Assembly (NCBI GenBank): GCA_026120185.1
Contig: JANUWF010002421.1
Location: 1,364,001 to 1,428,000, forward strand
Direction: 5' to 3'
DNA: 64,000 nucleotides
Origin: Voacanga thouarsii
Taxonomy: Eukaryota > Streptophyta > Magnoliopsida > Gentianales > Apocynaceae
The translations under genes were made by a program, and so were the position numbers. Numbering within the stretch: the stretch's first letter is position 1; each line of letters begins with the position of its first letter. Of the stretch, positions 1 through 11,624 are shown in pieces. The notes below the pieces were generated by a model that saw nothing but the letters and a program-made list of their open reading frames with translations, made no database searches and was not told the origin of the DNA.

Positions 1-286
1 GATGCTTCGTATATCCCTCAAGAATAACTGCTTCTAGATTTTTCTTTTTGAATTTCAAAATATTAGCACTTTTCTCAAGACACCTTATGAAATCTCTAGT
101 GAAAAGGCTTTTTCCAATGTACTTGAGTGTACTTACTATCACAACTTCCTAGAAACTCACAAAAGGTTTTCTCTATCCCCTCTCTCCCGAATTCTGAAAC
201 CAACCATACTTCATCTTCTCTCCCTCAAAATCCTCTGAGCTTCTCTCTGAACAATTGAAAATCCAAGCCTTCATCCTCATACTAAA
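1..286 (+). other. Spacer upstream of the envelope-like ORF
   Basis: I see no open coding frame here. By position it should be the region between the end of Sirevirus pol and the envelope-like ORF. It is pyrimidine-rich just before the ATG at 287, which would suit a splice acceptor for a subgenomic mRNA, but that is only an inference. Confidence 0.35.
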
Positions 287-1065
287 ATGGCAAAAACACC
301 AAAATCAACCAAACTGAAGTTAAAGAAACTTAGAAAAATATCTTCGATGATGAAGAAAAAATCAACAACAATAGAAAAAGGAAAGGAGGCCACTTCAGAA
401 CTCTCAGCTTCATAGAGTGACTCCTCTAAATCATCTCCGAAATAGGAAAGTTTCAAGACCTAGGTACCTTACTTTTTAGATTCCAAAAGTGAATCTGATT
501 TTAATGAATGGGGTTCAAGAAATCAAACGACAATTGTTGGCTATCGTGCAAATCCAATATCGTTTCTGAATTTTCAAATCTGTTAAGCATGTTTGAGTCT
601 CTTAGTTGGGAAGTGATGCTATCTGCAGATGAGAAACTATATACCTCACTCGTTTGGGAATTTTATGCTAACATAAGAAAAGGCCGACTAGAGAAAACCG
701 AAAGAGGGTTCATGGTTGGGTGGTACACCTCTAGAATTGGGGGTAAAAATCTTGAGTTTGATCATCGTCTGTTGAACAAAATATGTGAGGTTAGAGATGG
801 TGGGATTCAGTATTTTGAATTGAACAAGTTTCCAGAAGGAATTGATATGTTCGATTTAAGGAAGTTTGAAAGTATGTTTACTGGCGGGAAGAGTTTTAAG
901 AACTTTAGTGACAAAAACACAAAGTGGCTGAATGGAGAGGGTAGGATCCTGCACCACATAGTTTTAACCATGGTGGTTCCAAGCTTCAGACATAAAGCTT
1001 CCATCAACATAATACAAATGGTGATTATGCTGGCGCTCACTGAAAGTAGGCAAATAAGTTTTAGG
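287..1065 (+). pseudogene. Envelope-like ORF, segment 1 (plant transposon / Sirevirus env-like domain)
   Basis: The frame opens at ATG 287 with a Lys/Ser-rich N-terminus. It has an in-frame TAG at 413 and further stops before about 480, then shifts into the frame that stays open from 508 to the insertion at 1066. The open part (about 185 residues before the LTR) has the look of the putative plant transposon domain found in Sirevirus envelope-like proteins: aromatic-rich helices, an FYAN block, and a late segment with LHHIVL followed by a hydrophobic stretch ending LALTESRQ. The role of this protein in plants is not established, and envelope function is only a proposal from layout. Translation past 1065 runs into the inserted LTR. 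The same protein resumes in phase at 7353, so the gene was whole before insertion. It is now non-functional. Confidence 0.6.
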
Positions 1066-1358
1066 TGTAACACCCCTGCTAAAGGTAATAGTAGAAGCAT
1101 ATCAACACCGGGTGTTGCTCCATCTAGTTACCCAGACAAGGGGTCTTTATAATGAAAAACCAACAGAATATGTAAGGTCTAGATCCATAAAATAACCTAT
1201 ACTGATGGTCACGTGCATATATATAATAAAGAATCTCATACACGAAAAATTTTTATTCAACATCAGTAACAAGGTATATTATCCAAAAGGGAAACGTTCG
1301 GACCTATTCTTCTATCATTGTGGTATCGTCCTCTATCTACAAGTCCGCTCAACTCCGG

Positions 1359-3790
1359 TGTGAAACTCCACCTAAAGCTAACCCTAGAGTACAGGGGTAG
1401 GGATGCATATCATATCATTTTGCATGAATATATATGTTTTTAAATGATTTTATGTGCTTTAGAATTATAATTTATAGATTAAAAGGCTTAGTTATGCTTA
1501 TTGAGTATGAAGGGTAAAATGGTAATTTTGTTTGAGGTCAAAATAGGAAGATAGCTTGTGGATTAAATAAGAAGAATATTTGTGTGAGAAAATAAGAACA
1601 ATAATTAGTGTGGTTAAGTGGTTAGAGCTTTGTGAATTAATCTCTAAGGTCATGAGTTCAAATCCCATCACTTAAGTTTTAATCATGATTATCTTAGTTA
1701 AGTTTGAATTTTTATTTTCTTACATTCCATAAAGATAGGAATGTTGACTTAGGGGAGACATGAAGATAATGTCCTAATTCTATCATCATAAATATTATGA
1801 TTATGATTATGCCTAGCAGGGATTTGGCCATGTGATAGCATGTGTTGATTTAAGCTTATGCTCATGAATGGATTGGTTTAATGTTTGATATTGGAGAATG
1901 TGTTCATGATCTTGTTTAGCAATAGGAACCATGATTATGTTCTTGTTGATCCTAGGTTATTTTAATCAACAAATTTTATTACCTTAATTAAAATTATTAC
2001 TATATTTTTCTCTAAAGATTTCGAAATCCCTAGGAAGTTTTGGAAATGGAATATTAAATGAAATATTGATATTTTATTAGTCAAATAAATAATATCTTTT
2101 ATTAAAAATAATACATATATGTATAATAGTAAATAAGATATTTTATATAAATAATAATAAATAAAATATTAATGACCTTGTAGACCATAGTTCAAATTTT
2201 TACCTACATTCATAAATATTATTTATATTAAAATTTGTTTGTTATTTATTAAACAAAAATTTAATGTAATTCATCTATTAGTAATTTTATTTATTACTAA
2301 TTATTTATTATCTATTAAAAATTAATTGTAATTTATTATTTATCTATAATAAAACTATTTTTAAATTACCATTTACTAATATTAATTAGGATTATTCAAC
2401 ATTTAAACCCTAGTTTATTTATAAACAATAGTACTCAAAACTTATTATTTGAACCTAGAACTTATTAATAATTATTTTAGAATCCCTAATTATTTTAACT
2501 TATCAAGCTAGACTTATTTTATAAAATCTTTTATCATCTAGCCTTAAAGCTTAGGACATTAAGGTCATGGTTGTAATTAGTTGAATTAGGAATTACTTGT
2601 GTAAGGCAAGTATAGCTCGAGTATAACCTTACGTCTTGTGTTTACCCCAGGCAGGGTTAGGTCAACTTTGGAGGATTTTTGTTGAGTTCTAGCAAGTAAA
2701 GGATCCGGTCAGCTCCTGCATGGAATTATTTGAAAACCAAAACTTGTTGTGGCAAGCCAAATGTGATGTGTATGGACATTCATTTCATAAAGGCAATTAA
2801 GGATTGTTTTTCTTTTTATTTCAGTTAAGCAAATCATTTGAAAATCAAACAACAGTTTTACACAAAATGCTAAACTCTTTCTAAACCTAACTTTGACAAG
2901 AATTTTAGAAACCCTTAATTGCTATTTCCAAGTAAATCAATGTATGATCGATTTTCTCCTAAGTGGGATAATCAACATTGAGTACTCAATAAGAGTAGAC
3001 TATTAGGACTAGTCTTTAAAGGGTTATGGTAAGTCCTAGTAGGTGGCCACCTCTGAGGGGTGAGTTCTTCCCAGATAGGATGCCAGTCCAGTAGGTCAAG
3101 CCGGTCCAAACTAGTAAGTTTCAGTCATGTGGACTGTGTGTTTCTAGAGTGGACAACCGGTAAGTTTAGGTGTAGAGAATGAGAAGTATCTCACTCGATA
3201 GGCCATACACCTACCTTTTGTCAACATGTTCAATTTGTGGCAGTCTGATCGACAGTATGCTCAACGTGTGGCATACTGACCATGTGGTCATGGGGCCCAA
3301 CATGTGCTAACCCATGGCTACCCCTTTGAGTGGTTGTATTTATTGTGCACACATATGGATTGAAAAGCAAAACACCATTCTTTATTTTCAGCATTTATTT
3401 AATACTTGCTAGTACTTTCTCATATGAAACTTTTACAACTTGCATACATGAATTATTTTACCTGAAACACTCAAAGCACACACGGGTTTACTGAGATTTT
3501 TATCTCATCACCTTTTATGCCATATTTTCAGGTCAATCCTACTGTGGAGATCAATAGCTAGATTTGTTGCCTATGCTTTGAAGACTTTATGTTATTTTTC
3601 TTCTGTGATGTTTTGAGAGATGGTAGCAAGCGATTTATTTTGGATTTGTTCATGTATTTTTGGGTTGTAATAAGATTAATTTTAAAGTATTTCTTTTCTT
3701 TTATTTTATATAACTTAGTTATAAAGACCCCTTGTCCTATAGACGGGGCGACATCCCGGCTTTGTTGGGCCTAGGTAGTGGGGTGTTACA
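1359..3790 (+). mobile_element. Solo chromovirus LTR (short form, 2.4 kb) nested in X1
   Basis: It begins TGTGAAACTCC and ends GGGGTGTTACA, with flanks TCCGG (1354-1358) and TCCAG (3791-3795), a target duplication with one mismatch. It belongs to the same family as the 4.3 kb LTRs at 29100, 38460, 39418, 49180 and 59739. Its first 430 bases follow the LTR at 59739, then it jumps near position 1790 to sequence matching about 62040 onward of that LTR. The missing 1.8 kb includes the TATA and CT-tract promoter segment. The tRNA-like module (1608-1670) and the palindrome (2977-2990) are retained. Confidence 0.82.
1608..1670 (+). repeat. tRNA-like module (Pol III A- and B-box matches) in LTR
   Basis: TGGTTAAGTGGTTAGAG (1611-1627) fits a tRNA A box, and GAGTTCAAATCCC (1654-1666) fits a B box. 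A TTTT run follows at about 1677, where a Pol III terminator would lie. It does not fold into a clean cloverleaf by eye, so it is a tRNA-derived remnant and not a tRNA gene. The same module occurs in six other LTRs of this family at the same offset. Confidence 0.6.
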
Positions 3791-4874
3791 TCCAGATCCT
3801 ATAAAAAGGTAAGATAAAAGACACGTGTGAGTGAAAAATCACCCAGTGAGTCCCGTGTGTGCTAGTGCTTTATCAAAAAGGCAGAATACATAAAAATTTT
3901 TGTAGAATAGCATATCATTTGTTCATTAGAAATGATTCCAAAACTCTTTAACAAAGAGTTTATTCAGAACTCAATCATTTTTTGAAAAACTATATTTTAA
4001 TTTCAAATCAGTGCCCTAATTTTCAAATCACAGGCACTTCTCCAATAGAAGGTCGGCCTGTATCCACATGCAAGTTCTGCAGTCCTTGCCTTCGGTACCA
4101 CGTATCATTGTACTGAGACTACAACCTCCAGTACTCAATCATGCGTCGCCGGAATAAGTACACTACAACGTACTTTTGCTCAGGTATACCGCAGCATACC
4201 TAGTGTACCATAGCACACAATTTTTTACTTGCCACCATAAGCTACGGGTCCCAATTCTGACGTCAATCACCATTGAGGCGGCAAGGAGTCAAATGCACCG
4301 AGTGTCCCTGACCGGCATCCAGGGAATGACTCAAAATAAGAAGTACCCGCAGACGCAGCAATTGCCATGTGCTAAACGGCTAGCCAGGACGACTAATCTC
4401 AATGTCCTGTCACCCTGTTTGGAGTAAGACAATCCGCAGGACTAGCTAGGTTACCTAGGGTCGTCTACCTTTAACATGAGATAGTACAAATATCAAAGTC
4501 CTTGTTGAGTACTCAACGTTAACAATACCAACCCCGTCTAACTGATCAGGCTAGAGTGTTATCTGATCCCGTAGGATTTTCAAATCAAAATATTTTTGGA
4601 GCAAAAACAACATTTTCTAGAATTTGATCCCACTGACTCGCAAGTCAAATCATCATTCACATAGGCTCCGCAGAGCCAATCAATTCATTCCATGGTACAT
4701 CATACCAATAAAACAATTTCAGGGATCAAAAGATCGTTTTCCAAAAGTCAATCTCATCACGAGAGATTATTTTCCAAAATCATGTTGACACAAGATAAAG
4801 AGTTATGTTCACACATTAAAATATGTGTTCAAGCGTATCCTTGTTATTTTCCGCGTACTCTATCACAAAAGTAA

Positions 4875-5215
4875 TTTTCAAGGGTATTCAGGTCATTTTA
4901 TCCATACCTGATTCCAAAAGACTTTTCAAGGGTATTCGGTCATTTTACCCTTACCCAATTTGAAAAGTATTCACAAGAGTTCTAGTAAGGATATTTTGGT
5001 CATTTACTGTATACCCGATTCCAAAAGTTTTCATAAATATTTCAATAAGGACATTTGGATCATTTTCCAAATACCTAATTTCAAAAGGAATTCATTTCAA
5101 GAAATCCAGAATTCTAATCCCAAAAGAGGATTAAATTCAACGTTTCCAAACATATTTTCATAAAATATTCCAATAAAGGCATTCTGGTCAATTTATGAAT
5201 ACCCGATTCCAAAGT
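4875..5215. repeat. Degenerate tandem repeats in solo LTR X1
   Basis: Several units of variable length (roughly 60-100 bases) follow one another. Each carries a form of 'aagg-atatt-tggtcattt' followed by 'atacccgattccaaaag'. The reverse complement of the same array lies in X2 at about 9650-10030, so it belongs to this LTR family and is not a random satellite. Confidence 0.5.
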
Positions 5216-7352
5216 TTATCATTTTTTGAAAATCTCAAATATTTAATCCAAAAATGACTAAATTTACAAAATTCATGCTTTAATCATCTAGTAAGGTTTC
5301 CAAGCCAATTATGATGTTCAATCGAGCCCAAAATGGCATAAAATAAATCTTGCTCAGATAAACCATAAACTTATTCAGGGATTTCCAAAACAGTATATAA
5401 CATATCATTTCATGAAAAGTCAAAGCACACTAGCTTTAGAAAGAGTTTTAGAAATCCAAGGGACTCACCTCGTGTCCTAACTAAACTATTTCCGTTTACG
5501 CCTGTTCAACCATCATCTCCATCGATTTCAACATTCCATTAGTTGTTTACTGACAAACCTACACAAAACATCATTTTCGGGTCAAGTCATGTTCGGCTGA
5601 ATATAGCCAATGTGCTCGACGAGTAGCCGACGTTCAATCGATGTTTAGCCGACGGTAAAGGAAAATGTTCAACTTTCATTTGCGTCATTTTTTCGTCGTT
5701 CGTTCGATTCTTTCAATTTTCTTTTTCCACATCCTTTATCCCTTCATAAACAAGGGATTCACTTCATATTTCCCCAATTATTTCATCCAAAATTATACAA
5801 TTAATCATCCTTAAATTCGTCCATGTTCCAAGCAAAATTCTAAAATTTTGCAGCTTTGACACATGATTTTGTTTTGGACATAACATTCAATCCACAACTC
5901 CGTTTTGGCTCTATGATATACTAAAACGACCATAAGACTCTTAACTTTAATTATGTATGAGCCCTTTTCCAGAATTAAGGTTTCTAAAGCACGGTACTGG
6001 GCAAAAACAGGCCCAGTAATTTTACCTCAATTTCACTATTCATGTTTTCCTTTGTTCTCCTTCAGTCCAAATGCTTATATTTCACTTAATCCTCCTCAAA
6101 TGTTACTAACAGCCTTCATACCTCTGATTTTCAGGCATATTTAGCTCAATAAGCCATATTTTCCAATACCAAATTTAACATTCTCAAACAGCAACAATAA
6201 CTATTCATTTTCCTTTAACAATTAGTCTAGCTTTCCTTCCTATTTCACATGATTCTTTTGCAGCCATGATCCACCAATATAATTGCCATGAAAACATCTT
6301 TAATCACTATATAAAACATAGCATAAAATCCTCCTCACCAACCGACACACACACAACACACACAACCTCGTAAACAAACTTGAATTCTTGAGAAAAATTC
6401 ATAAATAGCATGAATTTACCAACAAAATTTATATGAAAGTAGTCCTCATGCTTTAATATACAACTTTAATTCTTGAAGCTTGAATGTTTACCTTATTTGT
6501 AGCTTGATTTGGCTGAAAAATGCTTCAAGTTTCCATTTTTCTCTCCAAGAACTCTTCTTCTCTCACTTTTCCCATTTTTCTCTATTTTTCTAGCTTTTCT
6601 TTCCTTTCCTTTCTTTTCTTCCTCTCCTTCCTTTTGTTCTTCTCTTGGATGAATTTTTCGCTATTCTACAGCCCTTCCACCGCCATTAATTACATTGTAG
6701 GCTATCCATTTTAAAGCTAAATTCCTATTGGTGGATTTAATTTAAATGGATAATTCTTAAAGCTTATTCAATAAGTTTTTACAATTTAACAATCCTACAA
6801 TATTTTACTCCCCCAATGGTATTTTAACACTTGTTTTCATCCACCATTTCAGACAATGCCACATGTCCATTTTTAACCGCGATTTTCTATTTTCTTCATA
6901 AACGACCAAAATCGGGTCCGTAACGGAAAAATATTTTATTTCACTATTCAACTCCAAAGATTCCATTGAATCCATTGGTAACACTTAAATTATTCAATTC
7001 CCTCTCTACTTGGTCAAATTTGAGGTCAAAGTCGCGGACACGGTCAAAATAACGATAATGCCCCTGATACCCCAGGTAGCATAATTCGCACCACAACGTG
7101 CGTTTCATTGCACTGATCAATTTCATTTTTCAAAATACCCTTAAATTCTTATTTTTTTTAATAATAATAGCTTTCTAAAAATTTAGGGTACAGGTAGAAT
7201 AAATTCAATAATTACATTTGGGTCCCGACAAAATATTATTCTACCAAAATTTCGTCTCATTACACCGATCAACTTTTATTCTGGACATCGGTACAAATTC
7301 TCATCCTATTACAAATAGTATACTATTGGAAGTAAAAAGGTGGGGTGTTACA

Positions 7353-7566
7353 TTCGGTATCTTGTTATGTTTTTTATGCAAACCAGGAACACCTTTAGCA
7401 AAGCCCTGCTTTATGGAAATCTATTGGCGAATGCGTTTAGGCATTTTGGTGTTGATCTAAACTCTGTCACCCCTACACCCTCAAAAATAAATGTGTATAG
7501 CTTTGAGTCGTTTGAACGAATGGGATATGTGAGATTGGAAGATGAGTGGAAGCTGCTTCGAGATGT
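7353..7566 (+). pseudogene. Envelope-like ORF, segment 2
   Basis: This 214-base piece lies between solo LTRs X1 and X2. After removal of X1 and one copy of its target duplication, the frame continues in phase from segment 1. The segment is open throughout and has the aromatic and basic character of segment 1 (MFFMQTRNTF, then ANAFRHFGVDL). It ends at W-K-L-L-R-D where X2 begins. It is a fragment with no function of its own. Frame continuity is the evidence that it belongs to the interrupted gene. Confidence 0.58.
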
Positions 7567-10500
7567 TGTAACACTACACCTTTTTACTTTCGATTGACTA
7601 CTATTTGTAATAGGATAAGAATTTGTACCGATGTTCAGAACAAAAGTTGATCGGCGTAATGAGATGAATATTTTGGTAGAATAATATTTTGTTGGGACCT
7701 GGATGTAATTTTTGGATTTGTTCTACCCATACCCTAAATTTTTGGAAGCCTATTGTTATTAACAAAATAAGAATTTAAGGGTACTCTGAAAGAGAAATTG
7801 GTCAGTACGATGAAAGACACATTTTGGTGTGAATTATGCTACCCGGGGTATCGGGGGCATTTTCGTCATTTTGATCGCACTGCGACTTTGACCACAAATT
7901 TGACCAAGTAGAAAAGGAATTGAAGAATTTAAGTGTTACTAATTGATTCAATAGAATTTTTAGAGTTGAATGGTGAAATAAAATATTTTTCCGTTATGGA
8001 CCCGATTATGGTAATTTCTGAAGAAAATAGGAAATTGCAGTTAAAAATTGTGCATGTGGCATTCTGTGAGTGGTAGCTCATGGACATATGTCAATTTAAG
8101 AGAGGTTGCATGAAGATTTCATGCAAGACACATTGAATTAAAGGATTGCAAAATAAATGAAGAATGATGCGTAATTTTGTGATTGGAACACATCACTCGT
8201 GGACCCATTTGATTAAGGTCTTAAGCAATAAAATTGGCTAATATTTATACCAAGAGAAGTTGAATGAATGGCTGAAAATTGGCCAAGAATTTCGTTGGCC
8301 ATGGAAGGAGAAATAAGGGAATTTTAGCGAAGAAAACAAAGTGGTTGGTTTGTAAAGTTTCTTTTTGAACACAAGGTAAAACCCTGCCTTGCTTGAATTA
8401 AAGTTGTTCTTAGGTGAATGATGATTATGATGATGTGAATTTTAATATAAAAACATGAATTTCAAAGCTAGGGTTTGTAAACTTTTTTGTATGAACTTTA
8501 TATATGCTTGTATATGTGCCGGCTGCCTAAGGGCCTTTGCATGATGTTTTGTGTGAGGAAGAACTGAATAATTATGGTAGCTTGAAGGCTTATTTTTGGT
8601 TGAAGAGGTGATGATCAAAGTAGAGTAAAAATGGAATTTACTCGATTGGAAAAATGGTTCAAACTAGCTTTTGATTAGAAGAGATGAATTTGTGTTGAAT
8701 AAGTGTGACTTTTGTGAGCTACTGAAAATATGGAAATTCAGAATTAAAGATGATTTGAAGGAGAATTGAATGAATTAATGGTTCTAAGGTGTTAAAGATT
8801 AAAGAAGAACAAAGGAAAGCATGAATAGTAAAAGTGAGGTAAAACCACTGCAGCAGTTATTGCCAAGTATCGTGCCTCAAGAACCAAAATTCTAGAAAAA
8901 GGCTTATACAGAACTAAATTTAAGAGTCTTATGGACATTTTGGCATATCATAGAGCCAAAATGAAGTTGTGAATTGAATGTTATGCCCAAAACAAAATCA
9001 TGTGTTAAAGCAGCAAAATTCCAGAATTTTGCTTAGAAGGTGGTTGAACTTAAAAATGATTAATTATGTGATTTTCGATGAAATAATTGGGGAAATATGT
9101 AGTGAATCCCTTGTTTATGAAAGGAGAAAGTATGTGGAAAAAGGAAAATGAAAGAATCGAAAAAACGACAAAAAAATAACGTGAATGAAGGTTGAACGTT
9201 TTCCTTAATCGTCGGCCAACCATCGTCCCCCGTCGGCTACCTGTCAAGCACGTCGGCCAACCATCGGCTATTTTTCGGCCAAACACGAATTGATCCGAAA
9301 ATGATATTTGGTGTAGTGTTAGCGATAAACGGCCAACGGAACGTAAAAAATGATAGAGATCGTGATTTAATGGCCGTTAACGAAAATGGTTACTTAGGAC
9401 ACGAGGTGAGTCCCTTGGATTTCTAAAACTCTTTCTAAAGCTAGTGTGCTTTGTATTTCCATGAAATGTTATGTGATATAACGTTTTGGAAATCCCTGAA
9501 TATGCTTAAGGCTTATCTGAGCAAGGTTTGTTTTTATGCTATTTGGGGCATGAATGAATTTCATGATTAGTTTGGAAACCTTAACGAATGATTAAAGTAT
9601 TGTTTTGTGAATTTAGTCTTTTTTGGATTAAATGCATGGGATTTTTGAAAAATGGCAATTTTTGGAATCGAGTATTCGTAAATTGACCAAAATGCCCTTA
9701 TTTGAACTTTTTATGGAAATGTGTTTGGAAACTTTAACTTTAATCCTCTTTTCATATTAGAATTCTGGATTTCTTAAAATGAGTTCCATTTGGAATCAGG
9801 TATTTGGAAAATGATCCAAATGTCCTTGTTGGAATGTGTTTATGGAAACCTTTGAAATCAAGTATTTGGTAAATGATTGAAATATCCTTATGGAACTCTT
9901 GTGAATATTTTTTCAAATCGGATAAGGGTAAGATGACCCCAATACCCTCGAAAAGTCTTTTAGAATTAGGAATGGGTAAAATGACCCGAATGCCTTTGAA
10001 AAATAACTTTTGTGATAGAGTACAAGGAAAACGACTTGAATACTCTGGGAAACATATTTTGATATGTGAACAGAACTCTTTATCTTACTTCAACATGATT
10101 TTGGAAAATGATCTCTCGTGAAGCCTTTGACTTTTGGAAAATGACATTTGATCTCTGAAATTATTTTATTGGTCTGTTGTGCTATGGAATAAATTGATTG
10201 GCTCTGCAGAGCCTATGTGAATATAAATCTGACTTGTGAGTCAGTGGGATCAAATTTTGGAAAATGTGATTTTTCCACAAAAATGTTTTGATTTGAAAAT
10301 CCTATAGGATCAAATAACCGTCAGTCCTGATCAGTAAGAAGGGATTGGTATTATTAACGTTGAGTACTCAGGAAGGACTTTGATCTTTGTACTAGCTCAT
10401 GTTAGAGATAGATGACCCCAAGTAACTTAGCTAGTTTGGGGATTGTCTTACTCCAAGCAGGGCGATAGAACATTGAGATAAGTCATCTTGGCTAGCCATT

Positions 10501-11497
10501 TAGAACTTAGCAATTGTCGCGTCTGCGGGCGCTTCTTGATTTTGAGTCATTCGCTGGATATCGGGTGGGGACACTTGGCGCGTTTTAGTTCTTGCTATCT
10601 TGATGCTGATTAATGTCAGGATTGGGACCCCTGACTTATGATAGCAAGTAAAAGATTTCCCAACGATGCACGGATCAAATACTATAGGCTGTGGTCCCAG
10701 TACGATGACACGGTGCAAATTGGTGTGTTTATCCAGTGACACACGGATCGAGTATTGGAGGCTGCTATCTTAGTACGATGACATGGTGCAAGCCGGTGTA
10801 CTTATCCAGCAATGCACAGTTAAGTACTGTAAGGCAAAGTCCCTAGCATAATAAGATCATGATACCGAAGGCAAAGCCTTGTGAGCTTTACATACAGGCC
10901 GATCTTCTGTTGGAGAAGTGACTATGATTTGGAAATTGGGGCAATTTTTAAAAGTAAAATACAGTTTTCCAAACACGAATGAGTTATGGATAAAATCTTC
11001 TTTAGAGAGTTTTGCAATTATTTTTGATGAACAAATGATATGCTATTCCACAAAAGTTTTATGTACCTTATTTTTTCATAAAGTACTAGCATACACGGGA
11101 CTCACTGAGTGATTCGTCAGTCACACGTATCTTTTATCTTACTTTTTGTAGGATCTAGAGTTCAGTGGACCTATGGATAGAAGGATGATACCACAGAGTC
11201 AATGGTATAGGTCTGGACAGTTGACTCAACTCAACTCTAGAGTTGAGTATATGTATGGTATACTCAACTCTAGACCATACATGTACTGTATTTTGTTATA
11301 GACAGATATGGTATGTATGAGATTCACTAATATATGTATATGTGTGGCCATCAGTTTGCGTTATTGTCGAGTCCAGACTTTACATTTGTATATGTACCCT
11401 ATTGTTTCCATTATAAAGACCTCTTATTTGACAAACTGGATGGGGTGACACCTGGTGTTGATATACATCTGTTGTTTTGTTTAGTAGGGGTGTTACA
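7567..11497 (+). mobile_element. Solo LTR X2 (Ty3/gypsy-type), inverted relative of X1
   Basis: It starts TGTAACACTACACC and ends GGGGTGTTACA, about 3.93 kb, without coding domains. It matches the reverse complement of X1 along its length: ends, the tandem array at 9650-10030, and the block around the palindrome-like TTGAGTACTCAG at 10359-10372. I could not find a matching 5-base target duplication (GATGT on the left, AATAC on the right), so the flanks have diverged or the boundary is slightly off. The host frame continues on its right side. Confidence 0.68.
9645..10030. repeat. Degenerate tandem repeats in solo LTR X2
   Basis: Reiterated units contain forms of 'ggaatcgagtattyg' followed by 'aaatgaccaaaatgccctt', the reverse complement of the X1 array. 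The units are diverged, with uneven spacing. Confidence 0.5.
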
Positions 11498-11624
11498 AAT
11501 ACAGCTAGTGATGAAAAAGAAAAACTGTTGAAAGTAAAAGTTGAAGGCATAAGTGCCCCTTCTATTGGAGCAGAGAGAAAAATTGAGGTAGAACCTCAGG
11601 AAGAAACCTTTACCAAAGGGAAAC
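11498..11624 (+). pseudogene. Envelope-like ORF, segment 3
   Basis: This 127-base open segment between X2 and the next solo LTR reads as a charged stretch rich in Lys and Glu (ASDEKEKLLKVKVEG, later IEVEPQEE). Composition and position fit the charged tail that follows the conserved domain in Sirevirus envelope-like proteins. The LTR inserted at 11625 puts a stop immediately after it. Confidence 0.5.

Larger units (their letters stand above)
1066..7352 (-). mobile_element. Solo LTR X1 (Ty3/gypsy-type), inserted in the envelope-like ORF
   Basis: It starts TGTAACACCCC and ends GGGGTGTTACA. The flanks are TTAGG (1061-1065) and TTCGG (7353-7357), a 5-base target duplication with one mismatch. Without the nested LTR at 1359-3790 it is about 3.85 kb. 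It has no coding domains. It is the reverse-complement relative of X2 (7567-11497). The motif GACAAGGGGTCTTTATAA near its left end is shared with the 3' end of the chromovirus LTRs, which gives the minus orientation. The palindrome GTTGAGTACTCAAC is at 4504-4517. Confidence 0.72.

Noticed and set aside
1608..1670. Functional tRNA gene
   Set aside because: Box matches are good, but acceptor and anticodon stems do not pair convincingly and copies differ between LTRs.
4875..5215. CRISPR-like array
   Set aside because: The repeats are degenerate and of uneven spacing, without unique spacers, and the genome is a plant's.
7340..7352. ATG at 7340 as the true start of segment 2
   Set aside because: It lies in the terminal bases of the inserted LTR. 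The coding signal is a continuation of the interrupted upstream frame.
1066..11497. DNA transposons with TGTAACACC / GGTGTTACA terminal inverted repeats
   Set aside because: The inverted ends are short, there is no transposase, the 5-base target duplication and TG/CA ends fit LTRs, and end motifs are shared with proven LTRs.
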